A stretch of DNA of 64,000 nucleotides, from positions 1-64,000 of the forward strand of contig CAWIUN010000016.1 of the NCBI GenBank assembly GCA_963839285.1, given 5' to 3'. Shown here in pieces: positions 1 to 7,928 of the stretch. Every line of letters begins with the position of its first letter. The stretch's first letter is position 1. The position numbers were made by a program, and so were the translations under genes. The notes beneath the pieces are model-generated. The model worked only from the letters and a program-made list of their open reading frames with translations. It was not told the DNA's origin and ran no database searches. The DNA comes from DASSSQ01 sp963839285. Lineage in GTDB: Bacteria > Actinomycetota > Thermoleophilia > Gaiellales > Gaiellaceae.

Positions 1-1
1 C

Positions 2-487
2 GGATGCGGAGCGCTCCTGCCTCGTGCGTATCTGCGTCTGCTCGCCGGGAGCCTCGGCGATCGTCTGGAGGAAATCCTCCTCTTCGGATCTGTCGCCAGG
101 GGCGAGGCGTGGCCGAACGGGATGCCGATCCGTTCCGATCTCGATCTGCTCGTCATCACCGACACCGCCCTCGAGGACGACCTCACCAGAGAACTTCTCG
201 ATGCGACGCTCCCGCTGTTCCTCGAGTGCGGCCGGCAGATCGGGCCGCAGCTCCGGACACGGCAACAAGTCGAGCACCCCGCAAACGAGCGGGACACGAC
301 CTTCGTCGCGAACGTCGAACGCGACGGGATCGCCCTCTACCGGCGCGCCGATGAGCGTGGCCGACGCGGCGGAGCACCTGCTCGATTCGCCGGTTGCAAT
401 TGCCGATTGCCGCCGCCGCTGCCGCCGGTCAAGATCGCACCCAAGGGCGTCAGCGGAAGCCGGCGGCGATTGCGCGCGCGTGGGTGA
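2..487 (+). CDS. MNT-type nucleotidyltransferase domain protein, 5' partial
   Basis: The reading frame is open to the left edge, so the true start is probably outside the window. It shows the minimal nucleotidyltransferase signature: GSVARGEA near base 90, then SDLDLLV near base 137, with the two Asp that bind metal. Such proteins transfer a nucleotide to a partner and are often the antitoxin half of MNT/HEPN pairs. The recognisable domain ends near base 345; the remaining tail is low-complexity and runs into the 3' end of the opposing anti-sigma gene, so the end given is only the first stop. A Met in another frame at 351 begins MSVADAAEHLL, which resembles the start of a HEPN partner but dissolves after about ten residues. 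Confidence 0.6.
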   Translation, partial: GCGALLPRAYLRLLAGSLGDRLEEILLFGSVARGEAWPNGMPIRSDLDLLVITDTALEDDLTRELLDATLPLFLECGRQIGPQLRTRQQVEHPANERDTTFVANVERDGIALYRRADERGRRGGAPARFAGCNCRLPPPLPPVKIAPKGVSGSRRRLRARG

Positions 488-1113
488 GGTCGAGGTCGGC
501 TTCGAGCCTGAGGGTGAGCGGGCCGTGCTGCCAGAGCAGGGTGTTGCCGGCGAGGCGGGAGCCGCCGATCGGGAGCACGAGTGCGTGCGGGGCGCCGCTG
601 ATCCAGATCGCGGGCTGCCCGGCGACGCTGGTGTAGCGGACCGAGCTGCCGTTGACGGCGACCTTCTTGATGAACCAGGGCCCGCCGGTCGTGATCTCGA
701 CGACGACGAGCCTCGGGATGGTCGCCCGGGCCGTAGCGGAGCCAGACGCTGCCGTCTGCAAGTCGGACGGCGTCCGGCTTGTCGCCGTCCGGAAGGAGGA
801 CGTGGAAGGGCGCCTGCGCGAGCCTCGCCGGCTGGCCGGGGATGGAGCGGCGGATCGTCATCTCGGGCAGCCGTTCGACGAGCGAGACCTGGGCGCCGCG
901 GATGTGGAAGAAACGGAGGATCGCGCTGCGCGCGCCCGGCACCGCGAGCGCGACCGCGGCCGCAGTGAGCAGGGCGAGCGCGAGGGCGAGCGCGGCCCGG
1001 CGGCGCCGCCAGCGCCGCGCTACCCTCGCCCGCACGACAGCGTTGACGTCGGGTGTCGGCGGCAGCTCGAGCTCGTGGCCGAGCGCGACGAGTGCCTGTT
1101 CGAGTTCGCTCAT
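450..1113 (-). CDS. anti-sigma-factor-like single-pass membrane protein (one-base frameshift)
   Basis: The protein starts MSELEQALVALG, has a short basic cytoplasmic part, one membrane segment around residues 38-60 (ALALALALLTAAAVALAV) and an outside domain. The ATG overlaps the TGA of the ECF sigma gene upstream (ATGA), which with the topology makes an anti-sigma role likely. No zinc-binding HxxxCxxC is visible. The frame breaks near base 720: reading GPGD, skipping one C, and continuing IPRLVVVEI restores a tail ending AIAAGFR at 450. With that base removed the gene encodes about 220 residues. The function is inferred from context; the family is not recognised with certainty. Confidence 0.65.
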
Positions 1114-1655
1114 CCGATCGCCTCGCGGAGTCGTTCGAGGGCGCGGTAGGTACGCGACTTGACGGTGCCCGCTCGCAGCGCGAGCGCGGCGGCGGTCTCC
1201 TGCTCGGAGAGCTCGAGCAGGTAGCGGCAGACGATCACGTCGCGCTGCTCGCCGGGGAGCTGCTCGACCGCTGCGAGCAGCCGCTCGCGGCCTTCGCCTG
1301 CCAGGAGGGCCGCCTCGGGCGACGGAGCCGCGTCGCCGAGGCGGTCCTCCTCGCGGGCGCGCAGCGCCAGCGCCGCGCGGCGGCCGGCGGCGCGGCGGCG
1401 GTTGCGTGCCTCGTTGCCGACGATCGCGAGCAGCCAGGGGCGGAAGGGGGCGCCGCGGCGGAAGCGGCGCAGCGCCCGGTGCGCCTTGACGAATGCGTCC
1501 TGCACGGCCTCCTCGGCCTCGGCGGCGTCGCGGGTGAGCAGGTAGGCGGTGCGGAAGGCGATTCCCTGGTAGGTCACGACGAGCTCCTCGAAGGCGGCGT
1601 GCTCGCCGCGGCGCGCGCGCTCGACGAGTTCTTCCTCTGCCAGCGGCCGGCTCAC
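1110..1655 (-). CDS. ECF-type RNA polymerase sigma factor
   Basis: A 181-residue sigma-70 family protein with region 2 (residues about 10-80, including AFEELVVTYQGIAFRTAYLLT and the DAFVKAHRAL stretch) and region 4 (about 125-175, LPGEQRDVIVCRYLLELSEQETA, then AGTVKSRTYRALERLRE as the helix-turn-helix). It lacks regions 1 and 3, which defines an ECF factor. The GTG at 1655 is chosen because the longer frame upstream is Arg-rich, has no sigma homology and covers the promoter palindrome. It is followed by the membrane anti-sigma gene with an ATGA overlap. A GGAAC-type promoter facing this gene lies at 1670-1695, suggesting autoregulation. Confidence 0.9.
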   Translation of the reverse strand: MSRPLAEEELVERARRGEHAAFEELVVTYQGIAFRTAYLLTRDAAEAEEAVQDAFVKAHRALRRFRRGAPFRPWLLAIVGNEARNRRRAAGRRAALALRAREEDRLGDAAPSPEAALLAGEGRERLLAAVEQLPGEQRDVIVCRYLLELSEQETAAALALRAGTVKSRTYRALERLREAIG

Positions 1656-1669
1656 CACTGTGCAGGTCC

Positions 1670-1730
1670 TACACCGGCCGGCCCCGCCAGGTTCCGGGGA
1701 GACCGGAACGGACGCCGCTCGGCCGGTGTA
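1670..1730. promoter_or_regulatory. symmetric divergent ECF promoter palindrome
   Basis: Perfect 11-bp inverted repeats, TACACCGGCCG at 1670-1680 and CGGCCGGTGTA at 1720-1730, flank a perfect 7-bp pair, GTTCCGG at 1691-1697 and CCGGAAC at 1703-1709. Both pairs are centred on base 1700. On each strand this reads GGAAC, about 17 bases, then TGTA: the GGAAC -35 element typical of ECF sigma factors and a plausible -10. Predicted starts fall within about 10 bases of the sigma GTG (minus strand) and the lipoprotein ATG (plus strand). The bidirectional ECF promoter is inferred from this geometry. Confidence 0.65.
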
Positions 1731-1738
1731 CCAGCAGC

Positions 1739-2281
1739 ATGAGAGGCGTCGTGCTTGCAGCCGCGATCGGGCTCTGCGTCGCCGCCGCGGGCTGTGGCGG
1801 CGACGGTGCGGCCGCATGCCGTCCGACCGTGCCGCCAGTGAGACAGGGACGGCCGCCGGCGCCGTTCTCGGCGGCGAGCTTCAACTACGGCACGCGGCTG
1901 TTGCGGGCGCAGCTGCCGCCAGGCGGGAGGCTGCCGGCGGGGAAGCTGCCAGACGGCGGCTACCTCGCGACGATCGAGCGGGACGGGTCGATCTCGACCA
2001 AGCTCGGCTGGTGGCGCGGCCTGCGCGGCCCGCTGCGGATCAGCGGCAGACGGCTCGACAGGCGGGCGGCGCCGCTGCGTACGAACGTCGCGCCGATCGA
2101 AAGCTACGGCGCGACCGGGTTCCTGCCGACGATCCTCAGCTTCCCGACGACCGGCTGCTGGCGCGTCACCGGCCGCGTCGGCCGCGCGCGGCTGAGCTTC
2201 GTCCTCGACGTCACCCGCGTTGCCTCGGAGCGACGAGCGGGAACCGCGTCGGCCCGGACGGTGTATCAGTCACGACGATGA
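1739..2281 (+). CDS. putative lipoprotein of unknown function
   Basis: A 180-residue protein with a signal peptide and a lipobox ending AAAGC at residue 19, so the mature protein should be lipid-anchored outside the membrane. The middle contains GGYLATIERDGSISTKLGWWR and the C-terminal third has GCWRVTGRVGRARLSF, a short beta-rich motif common in small actinobacterial secreted proteins. No enzyme motif is visible. It is the first gene of a four-gene coupled run; its TGA overlaps the next ATG. The start sits almost directly after a GGAAC/TGTA promoter half-site, so it probably belongs to the regulon of the divergent ECF sigma factor. Confidence 0.7.
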   Translation: MRGVVLAAAIGLCVAAAGCGGDGAAACRPTVPPVRQGRPPAPFSAASFNYGTRLLRAQLPPGGRLPAGKLPDGGYLATIERDGSISTKLGWWRGLRGPLRISGRRLDRRAAPLRTNVAPIESYGATGFLPTILSFPTTGCWRVTGRVGRARLSFVLDVTRVASERRAGTASARTVYQSRR

Positions 2282-2709
2282 TTCCGAGACGTATGCTCCT
2301 GCTCCTGCCGATGCTGCTCCTGGCGGCGGCGCCGGCCGCCGGCAAGGGAGACGTCTCGGCGACGTTGACCTCGAGGCTGCCCGCGCATGCCGCCGGCGGC
2401 ACGCGGATCCGGATTGCCTGGACGCTCAGCTACCGCGACGGCAGCGGCCGGCGGCGGCCGTTTGCGGCCGGCGGCGCCTTCGTCCGCCTGATCGGCGGCT
2501 GCGGTGCACGTCACCGCGCCTTCGCGCGCGGACACGACGGGCGCTACACGACGACGGTTCGTGCTCCCGCCGGCGGGATCGCCCGGCTCGAGCTCGGCAT
2601 CCTCTCCTGGAGCGACGGGCCGAACGGCCGCCACGCCGGCGAGTGGCTGCTCCCGATCCGCAACCCGCCCGCCAGCCAGAGCGCGAACTCCGGCAGTTGT
2701 CACCGCTGA
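2278..2709 (+). CDS. small secreted protein, unknown function
   Basis: A 143-residue protein starting MIPRRMLLLLPMLLLAAAPAAG, a clear signal peptide with an AxA-type cleavage region near residue 20. The mature part looks like one beta-sandwich domain, with TRIRIAWTLSYRDGSG, then a GGCGARH segment and a tail ending SANSGSCHR. The ATG overlaps the stop of the lipoprotein gene (ATGA), and its own TGA overlaps the next ATG (TGATG). A calcium- or carbohydrate-binding fold is possible, but nothing in the sequence fixes a ligand. Confidence 0.65.
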   Translation: MIPRRMLLLLPMLLLAAAPAAGKGDVSATLTSRLPAHAAGGTRIRIAWTLSYRDGSGRRRPFAAGGAFVRLIGGCGARHRAFARGHDGRYTTTVRAPAGGIARLELGILSWSDGPNGRHAGEWLLPIRNPPASQSANSGSCHR

Positions 2710-3997
2710 TGCGCCGGCTGCTCCCATTCGCGCTCCTCGCCGCCGCACTCGCTCCTGTCATCGCCGTCGCGGCGCCGCACCCGAAGGCACAGCCGGCAGC
2801 CGCGGCGGCGGCGCCGCGGTCGCTGCTGGCGATCCGCTGGCAGCACGAGGAGGGCCTGCTCGTCCGCCTCGACGGACGCACCCTCAGACCCGCCGGGCGG
2901 ACGCTGCCGCTCGGCCGCTACACCTCCAGCTGGAGCTTCTCACCGGGACGAGACCAGCTCGTGCTCGCCCGCGAACAGCCGACGGCACTCCGGTTCATCG
3001 AACTGCCGACGCTTCGCCGCCGCTACGACCTGCCGCTGCACGCCTCCGGCTACGCCACCGCCACCGCCTGGCTGACCACGCGGCGGCTGCTCGCACTCGT
3101 CAGCATCGACGACGCACGGCACCGCCTCTACGTGATCGACCCGACCGCGCGCAAGATCGTCTCCGCGCAGACGATCGACGGTCAGCTCGAGCAAGTCGCC
3201 CGCAGCCGTGGCAAGCTGCTGCTCCTGCTCGCGCCTCCCGACAGGGTCGGCGCCGCCCGGCTGCTCACGATCGGCGCGAACGGGACGCGTCGAGACCGTG
3301 TCGCTTCCGCGGACGCTCGCAGGCGAGCCGCAAGACGAGCGGGAGCCCGCTGCCGCACGGCCGCCTCCCCGGTCTCGCCGTCGACGCCTCCGGCGGCCAC
3401 GCCTACATCCTCGCCGCCGGCGCGCCGGTCGCCGACGTCGACCTCACGAGCATGCACGTCTCCTACCAGCAGACCCACGTCGAGCGCTCGCTCGCAAGCC
3501 GGCTCGCCGCCTGGCTCTTCCCCCAGGCGGAGGCGAAAGGGGTCGTCGGCCCGCAACGCCAGGCGCTCTGGCTCGGCCACGGCCTGCTCGCACTCACCGG
3601 CGTCGATGACCGGACGAGCATCGACCGGAAAGGCGCCTGGCACTACCGCTTCGACCCTGCCGGCCTCACCCTGATCAACACCCACAGGTGGACGGCGCGC
3701 ACGATCGACAGCCACACCACCACCGCCTGGCGGCTCGGCCCGAACCTGCTCGCACTCGATAGCAGCAGCGGCGGCCCGGCGACCCTCGTCGGCTACAACC
3801 GGGCCGGCAAGCGGCTCTACACGACGAGCGTGCAGACAGACGGGCTCGTCTATCCAGCCGGTGGCGACGCCTACGTCGAGACGATCAACGGCAGCAGACT
3901 CGTGCTCCTCGACGGCCACTCCGGCGCAGTCCTCGCCCACACCCGCGCAGCCGGCCTGACGCTGCTCGTCGACGACGCGATCGGCGGCCGGACGTGA
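2709..3997 (+). CDS. secreted beta-propeller-like protein (two one-base frameshifts)
   Basis: It begins MRRLLPFALLAAALAPVIAVAA, a signal peptide, followed by repeated short strands such as LLAIRWQHEEGLLVRLDGRTL, TAWLTTRRLLALV and HRLYVIDPTARKIVS, the pattern of a seven-bladed propeller resembling secreted YncE-like proteins. The reading frame must shift by one surplus base near 3285 (NGT then VETVSLPRTLAGEPQD) and again near 3335 (then SGSPLPHGRLPGLAVDA) to reach the stop at 3997; joined, it gives about 428 residues. The last part continues the propeller pattern (VGYNRAGKRLYTTSV, SRLVLLDGHSGAVLA). Coupled at both ends to neighbouring secreted-protein genes. The biological ligand is unknown. 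Confidence 0.65.
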
Positions 3998-4635
3998 AGA
4001 CGATCGCGCTCACACTCGCTTTGCTCGCCCTGCTGCCGGCGGCGGCAGCCGGCGCCGCCGCACCTACCCCGTGGAAGACGCTGCGGCGGCCGCTGCAGCT
4101 GCAGCCGCTTCGGCCGAGCGCCCGCTGCCCCGCAACACCACGGCGGCGACTCGACCACGGCCGCCTCGCAGGCTACGGCGCCGGCCCCGTCTACCCGACC
4201 GGTTTCTCGCTCAGCCCCGACAGCCGCCACCCCGGCTGGCTCGCCTCGAAGACGATCTGGACCTGGCCCGCCAGCCTGCGCCATAAGCACATCCGCGTGC
4301 TCGTCCGCGGCATCCGCCTCGACCGGCCCGGCCATGTCCGTTTCCAGCTCGGCCCCAACTGGGGCAGCGCCCCGCTCACCCGCGAGCTCCACCTCGACAC
4401 CAGCCAGACCGTCGGCTCGTTCAGCAACAGCGACTGGGGCACCACGGTCACGCTCCTCTTCGCCCACCAACCGGGCTGCTACGGGCTCCAGCTCGACACC
4501 GCCGCCGGCACGAGCACGATCGTCATCCGGCTCACACGCGCGCCGTCGCTGACGCTCGCCGCGCCGCCGCCTGGATTCAGCAGCGGTCATCGTGCGCAAG
4601 CAGCCCGACGGCGCTTGCGCCCGAGCCGGATTTGA
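3994..4635 (+). CDS. secreted protein, unknown function
   Basis: The GTG at 3994 overlaps the TGA of the propeller gene. A signal peptide (MKTIALTLALLALLPAAAAGA) precedes a mature domain of roughly 150 residues containing WTWPASLRHKHIRVLVRGIRLD, SDWGTTVTLLFAHQPGCYGLQ and TSTIVIRL, which reads as a beta-rich extracellular module with two Cys. A similar GCY/GCW-x-(V/L) motif occurs in the first lipoprotein of this run, so the genes may encode parts of one cell-surface assembly. The last 30 residues are basic and low-complexity, and the true stop may lie slightly earlier. Confidence 0.6.
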   Translation: MKTIALTLALLALLPAAAAGAAAPTPWKTLRRPLQLQPLRPSARCPATPRRRLDHGRLAGYGAGPVYPTGFSLSPDSRHPGWLASKTIWTWPASLRHKHIRVLVRGIRLDRPGHVRFQLGPNWGSAPLTRELHLDTSQTVGSFSNSDWGTTVTLLFAHQPGCYGLQLDTAAGTSTIVIRLTRAPSLTLAAPPPGFSSGHRAQAARRRLRPSRI

Positions 4636-4690
4636 ACGGATTCAAGCGATCGCGGGCGGCGCGCGACGGACGAAGACGAGCCTCTGCGGG

Positions 4691-4718
4691 TCGAACTGTC
4701 GCGCGAACTGTCGCGCGC
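4691..4718. repeat. short direct repeat beside tRNA-Ser fragment
   Basis: GAACTGTCGCGC occurs twice, 14 bases apart, about 40 bases upstream of the tRNA-Ser 3' half. Paired short repeats next to a tRNA fragment are common at tyrosine-integrase attachment sites. Chance duplication in GC-rich DNA is also possible. Confidence 0.35.
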
Positions 4719-4756
4719 GCCGCCTGAACCCCACGGTTGAGCGGAAGCCGCAGGCG

Positions 4757-4813
4757 CTTGAAAACCGTCGCCCGGGGCAACCCGGGCCGTGGGTTCGAAT
4801 CCCACCCCCGCCG
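4757..4813 (+). tRNA. 3' half of tRNA-Ser(UGA), attachment-site-like fragment
   Basis: From the anticodon loop CTTGAAA onward the sequence is a textbook tRNA-Ser: 3' anticodon strand ACCGTCG, long variable arm CCCGGG-GCAA-CCCGGG, T arm GTGGG-TTCGAAT-CCCAC (4789-4805), acceptor strand CCCCGCC (4806-4812) and discriminator G. No matching GGCGGGG acceptor strand, D arm or 5' anticodon strand exists within 100 bases upstream, so only the 3' half is present. Breaks in the anticodon loop are typical of att sites made by tyrosine integrases. By geometry the element would lie to the left of this fragment, with an intact tRNA-Ser(UGA) beyond the window. Confidence 0.6.
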
Positions 4814-4970
4814 CTTCGAACAAGCCGTTTGCGCCTCACCCGGTGCGGCTTCACGCGACGACGGCCCCGCTCGGCCGACGTCCCGCTCGCGCGAACCGCT
4901 GTTGACCGCCGATCGTGTTTCTTGCACCATCTGTAGCGACCTAGCGAACGTCAGCGAGCTGCGGCAGAGG

Positions 4971-5325
4971 GTGCGTGTGCTTCAGCTCGTCGAGTTTCCT
5001 CTGGACGGGGGCGGAACGGTGGTAGTCGAGGTTGCCGCCGCTCCGCCAGCTGCCGAGCGCGGGCCGACGCGGGGGTTCCGGGCGACGGGTGAGCTTGCGG
5101 TCAGCGCGAAGGAGACGTTTCAGGAGGCGTTCTCGCGGATCCAGCCCGCGGCCGACGCGATGATCTCACGGCTCCGCGACGTCGCCGATCCGCCGGACGA
5201 GGTCGAGATCGAGTTCGGTGTTCAGCTGACCGCGGAGTTCGGCGCGGTCGTCGCGAAGGCATCAGGCGACGCGAACTTTCGGGTGCTGATGCGGTGGCGT
5301 GCGCGCGAGAAGGGCCGTCGAGTGA
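4971..5325 (+). CDS. trypsin-co-occurring domain 1 (trypco1, CU044_2847-type) protein
   Basis: About 117 residues: LQLVEFPLDGGGTVVVEV, a central FQEAFSRIQPAADAMISRLRDV helix, then PDEVEIEFGVQLTAEFGAVVAKA and a final NFRVLMRW strand. This is the layout of the trypco1 module, a small domain encoded beside trypsin-like, CHAT and other conflict-system enzymes and thought to act as a sensor or adaptor. As written the frame runs straight into the CHAT gene. Removing one surplus base near 5300, as in many genes here, instead gives a stop at 5325 that overlaps the CHAT GTG (GTGA). I therefore prefer two coupled genes over a fusion. The start is uncertain (GTG 4971 or 4977). Confidence 0.65.
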
Positions 5326-7191
5326 GCGACTTCGACGAGCTGCGGATCCGCATCGAGCACGGGATCGGCGAGACGTACCGCGTCTCGGCTTCATGTGACG
5401 CGGGCGACTATTCCGGCACGTTCGCGCTTCCGTTCGACGGGCGCGATCTCGAGCTCTTCCTGCTCCGGCTGGGCGGCCGCGGGCGTGCCGGGACGCGGCG
5501 GGTCGAGTCGTCGGAGAAGCAGCTGATCACGGAGTTCGGCGGAAAGCTCTTCGGTGCGGTCTTCGCTGGCCCGGTCGGTGTGGCGTACCGCCTGGCGCGC
5601 AACGAGGCCGAGCGCAGCGGGAAGAGTCTGCGGGTGACGCTGGCGCTCTCGGGCGCCCCGGAGCTGATGAAGCTGCCGTGGGAGTACCTCTATGACGATC
5701 CCGAGTTCCTGGCGATCTCGTCGTGGACTCCGGTTGTCCGGTACCTGGACATGCCCGGAGCATTTGAGCCGTTGAAGGTCGAGCTTCCGCTCCGGATCCT
5801 GGCGATGGTGAGCAGCCCGGAGGACGCGGTTGCGCTCGACGTGCAGCGGGAGCGCGAGAACCTCGAGCAGGCGCTGGCGGGCCTGATCGCGCGAGACGCC
5901 GTCGAGATCACCTGGCTCGAGGACGCGACGCTCGAGGCGCTGCTTCGGATCCTGCAGGGCGGCCCCTTCCACGTCTTCCACTACATCGGCCACGGTGCGT
6001 ACGACGCGCAATCCAGGGACGGTGTTCTCCTGCTCGAGGATTCACGCAACCGAGCCCGCCAGGTGACCGGACGGGATCTCGGCATCTACCTCGGCGAACA
6101 CAGGACGCTGCGCCTGGCCGTCCTCAACGCGTGTGAGGGTGCGCGCGCGGCGGACGACGATCCGTTTGCAGGCGTGGCCACCAGTCTCGTGCAGAGGAAG
6201 ATCCCGGCGGTGATCGCGATGCAGTTCGAGATCACCGACAGCGCGGCGATCACGTTCGCGGGCGAGTTCTACTGGAAGCTCGCCGACTGCGGCACGGTCG
6301 ACACGGCTCTGGCCTTCGCGCGCCAGGCGATCTATGCGAGCAACGAGATCGAGTGGGCGACGCCCGTGCTCTTTCTGCGCGTCCACGACGGGCGCATCTT
6401 CGACGTGCCAGAAGCAACGGTCGGCCATCCCGAGCCCGCTGTTCCGGCGCAGCCGACCCCTGCCGAGCAGGACCTGACGCCGCCGGCGCCGAGCCCGGCT
6501 CCGTCGGTCGCCGGCGGCCCGGCCACCGGAGCCGCCGTCGCGAAGAGGTCGGCGTACCAAGGCGATCGTCGCCGCGACAACAGTCGTCGCGGCAGCGGCG
6601 CTCGGGCTCGGGGTCTGGATCTTCGGGCCGTCGAACAGCACGTCCACCACGACGACACGGCAAGCGTCGACGGAGACGCCGACGGCCACAGGGCGATGGA
6701 CGCTCGGCGGAGCCCTGCCCGTCGTCGTGCGCAGAGCGTGTCGGTCGAGCGCGCCACTCAAGGTGCCGGGCGGGCTCGACCCGAAGGTCGGGAACGCGCG
6801 GGCACACTTTGCGAGGAGCTTTGCCTGTGAGCGGCCTGCGGCTGGCATCCTCCTGCTGCAGTACAGCCTCGCGCGGAGCCGGGCCGACCTCGACGATTAC
6901 TTCAACTGGCGCGCGAACGGTGCCGGGCTGGGGGCATTCAAGGTGCAGGGCACCTGCGGCACTACCGCCTCGGCCGTCAACCACTGGGCCCGGGCCGGAG
7001 CCATGGGTCACAGGCCGCTCGCGTCCGGCCAGGGCGTCGGCCGCGTCGTCTGCTACGAGAACGGCACCGCGCGAATCGAATGGACCGACCCGCGCCACCT
7101 CGTCTTCGGCTTCATCGAAGGGGCAGATCGCTCGGCGGCGTTCGCGTGGTGGGCCAAGGCGGCCGGACCAGCCGCGACCGTGTCGCGTTGA
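5322..7191 (+). CDS. CHAT-domain protease-like protein with membrane anchor (one-base frameshift)
   Basis: The caspase-like CHAT domain spans roughly residues 130-370, with the His of YIGHGAYD and the Cys of VLNACEGAR as the catalytic pair; MKLPWEYLYDD and PAVIAMQFEITDSAA are also typical. The N-terminal 110 residues (SDFDELRIRIEHG) form a conserved prodomain. A Pro-rich linker follows, and after one surplus base near 6550 the frame continues KAIVAATTVVAAAALGLGVW, a membrane helix, a Thr-rich stretch and a Cys-containing outer domain ending at 7191. Joined length is about 622 residues. Trypco1 plus CHAT suggests an NTPase-independent conflict or stress-response protease, but its substrate is unknown. 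Confidence 0.8.
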
Positions 7192-7195
7192 GGGG

Positions 7196-7216
7196 CGGGC
7201 CGGCGCGACCGGCCCG
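7196..7216 (+). terminator. hairpin after the CHAT gene
   Basis: A perfect 8-bp stem (CGGGCCGG / CCGGCCCG) with a CGCGA loop begins five bases after the CHAT stop. There is no T-run, as is usual in high-GC actinobacteria. The remaining gap to 7472 holds no gene I can support; AGGGAGG just before 7473 is a good ribosome-binding site. Confidence 0.5.
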
Positions 7217-7472
7217 AGCCGAGAACGAACCGGGCGGAAGCGTCGACCGACCGGCTGCCGCTCGGCGCGCGCGGGCCGGATCGGAGCCGCGTCGGCGAGG
7301 GCAGCTCCGCGATCGCCCTCCGCCGGGCGATCCGGCTGCGCCGCCGGCGAAGATGGCGCAGGGGGCCGCGACTCTCATAAGCTAGGCGAGGCTCCGGCTG
7401 TCGCCTGTTTCGGCAGCAGGGGCAGGGGAACGGCTGTCACGTCGGGAAAACGACAGGGGTCGAGGGAGGACG

Positions 7473-7928
7473 ATGAAGCACCTGTTCGAGAATCACGATC
7501 TGGAGACGGAGAAGTGCGGTCAGTTCATCGACATGACCGACGACCTGCTCGGCATGGTCGAGCGGAGCGGCGTGTCGAACGGGATGGCGCTCGTCTACTC
7601 GCCGCACACCACGTGCGCGGTCGTGATCAACGAGCGGGAGACGGGGTTCATCGAGGACTTCAACGAGTTCCTCGACCGGGTCGCGCCCTGCGACGGGCCG
7701 TACTACCGGCACGACGACCTCACCATCCGCACCGAGGGGCTCGAGGACGACCCGCACGAGTTCCCGAACGGCCACTCCCACGTTCGCGCCGCCATGCTCT
7801 CCTCGTCGTCGCAGGCGATCCCGATCGTCGACGGAAAGCTCCTGCTCGGCCGCTACCAGAAGATCTTCTTCTGCGAGCTCGACCGGCCGAAGTCCCGCAA
7901 GGTCTTCCTGCAGGTCATCGGGGAATGA
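7473..7928 (+). CDS. yjbQ: YjbQ/UPF0047 family protein (secondary thiamine-phosphate synthase type)
   Basis: A 151-residue protein matching the UPF0047/YjbQ family: GMALVYSPHTTCAVVINE near residues 38-55, then HDDLTIR, a PNGHSHVRAAMLSSS segment and GRYQKIFFCELDRPKSRKV. The conserved His residues (SPHTT, NGHSH) form the active or metal site. YjbQ proteins can weakly replace thiamine-phosphate synthase, but their normal role is unsettled. GAGGGAGG precedes the ATG. The stop is followed immediately by the hopanoid operon's first gene with no gap, so it may be co-transcribed; a role in hopanoid synthesis is not known. Confidence 0.85.
   Translation: MKHLFENHDLETEKCGQFIDMTDDLLGMVERSGVSNGMALVYSPHTTCAVVINERETGFIEDFNEFLDRVAPCDGPYYRHDDLTIRTEGLEDDPHEFPNGHSHVRAAMLSSSSQAIPIVDGKLLLGRYQKIFFCELDRPKSRKVFLQVIGE

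Noticed and set aside
1053..1742. Plus-strand frame opposite the sigma factor
   Set aside because: It mirrors the sigma factor codons and has no homology features of its own.
4720..4813. Complete tRNA-Ser or selenocysteine tRNA
   Set aside because: No 5' acceptor strand pairs with CCCCGCC, the D arm is absent, and the anticodon is TGA, not TCA.
4737..6830. A single trypco1-CHAT fusion protein
   Set aside because: The frames are continuous, but the frame-shifted reading gives a GTGA-overlapping stop and start, and the same one-base pattern breaks many other genes. Two coupled genes are more likely.
7192..7472. A riboswitch upstream of yjbQ/hpnC
   Set aside because: Only weak stems are visible; no known riboswitch core matches the sequence. 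I claim nothing beyond a hairpin at 7196-7216.
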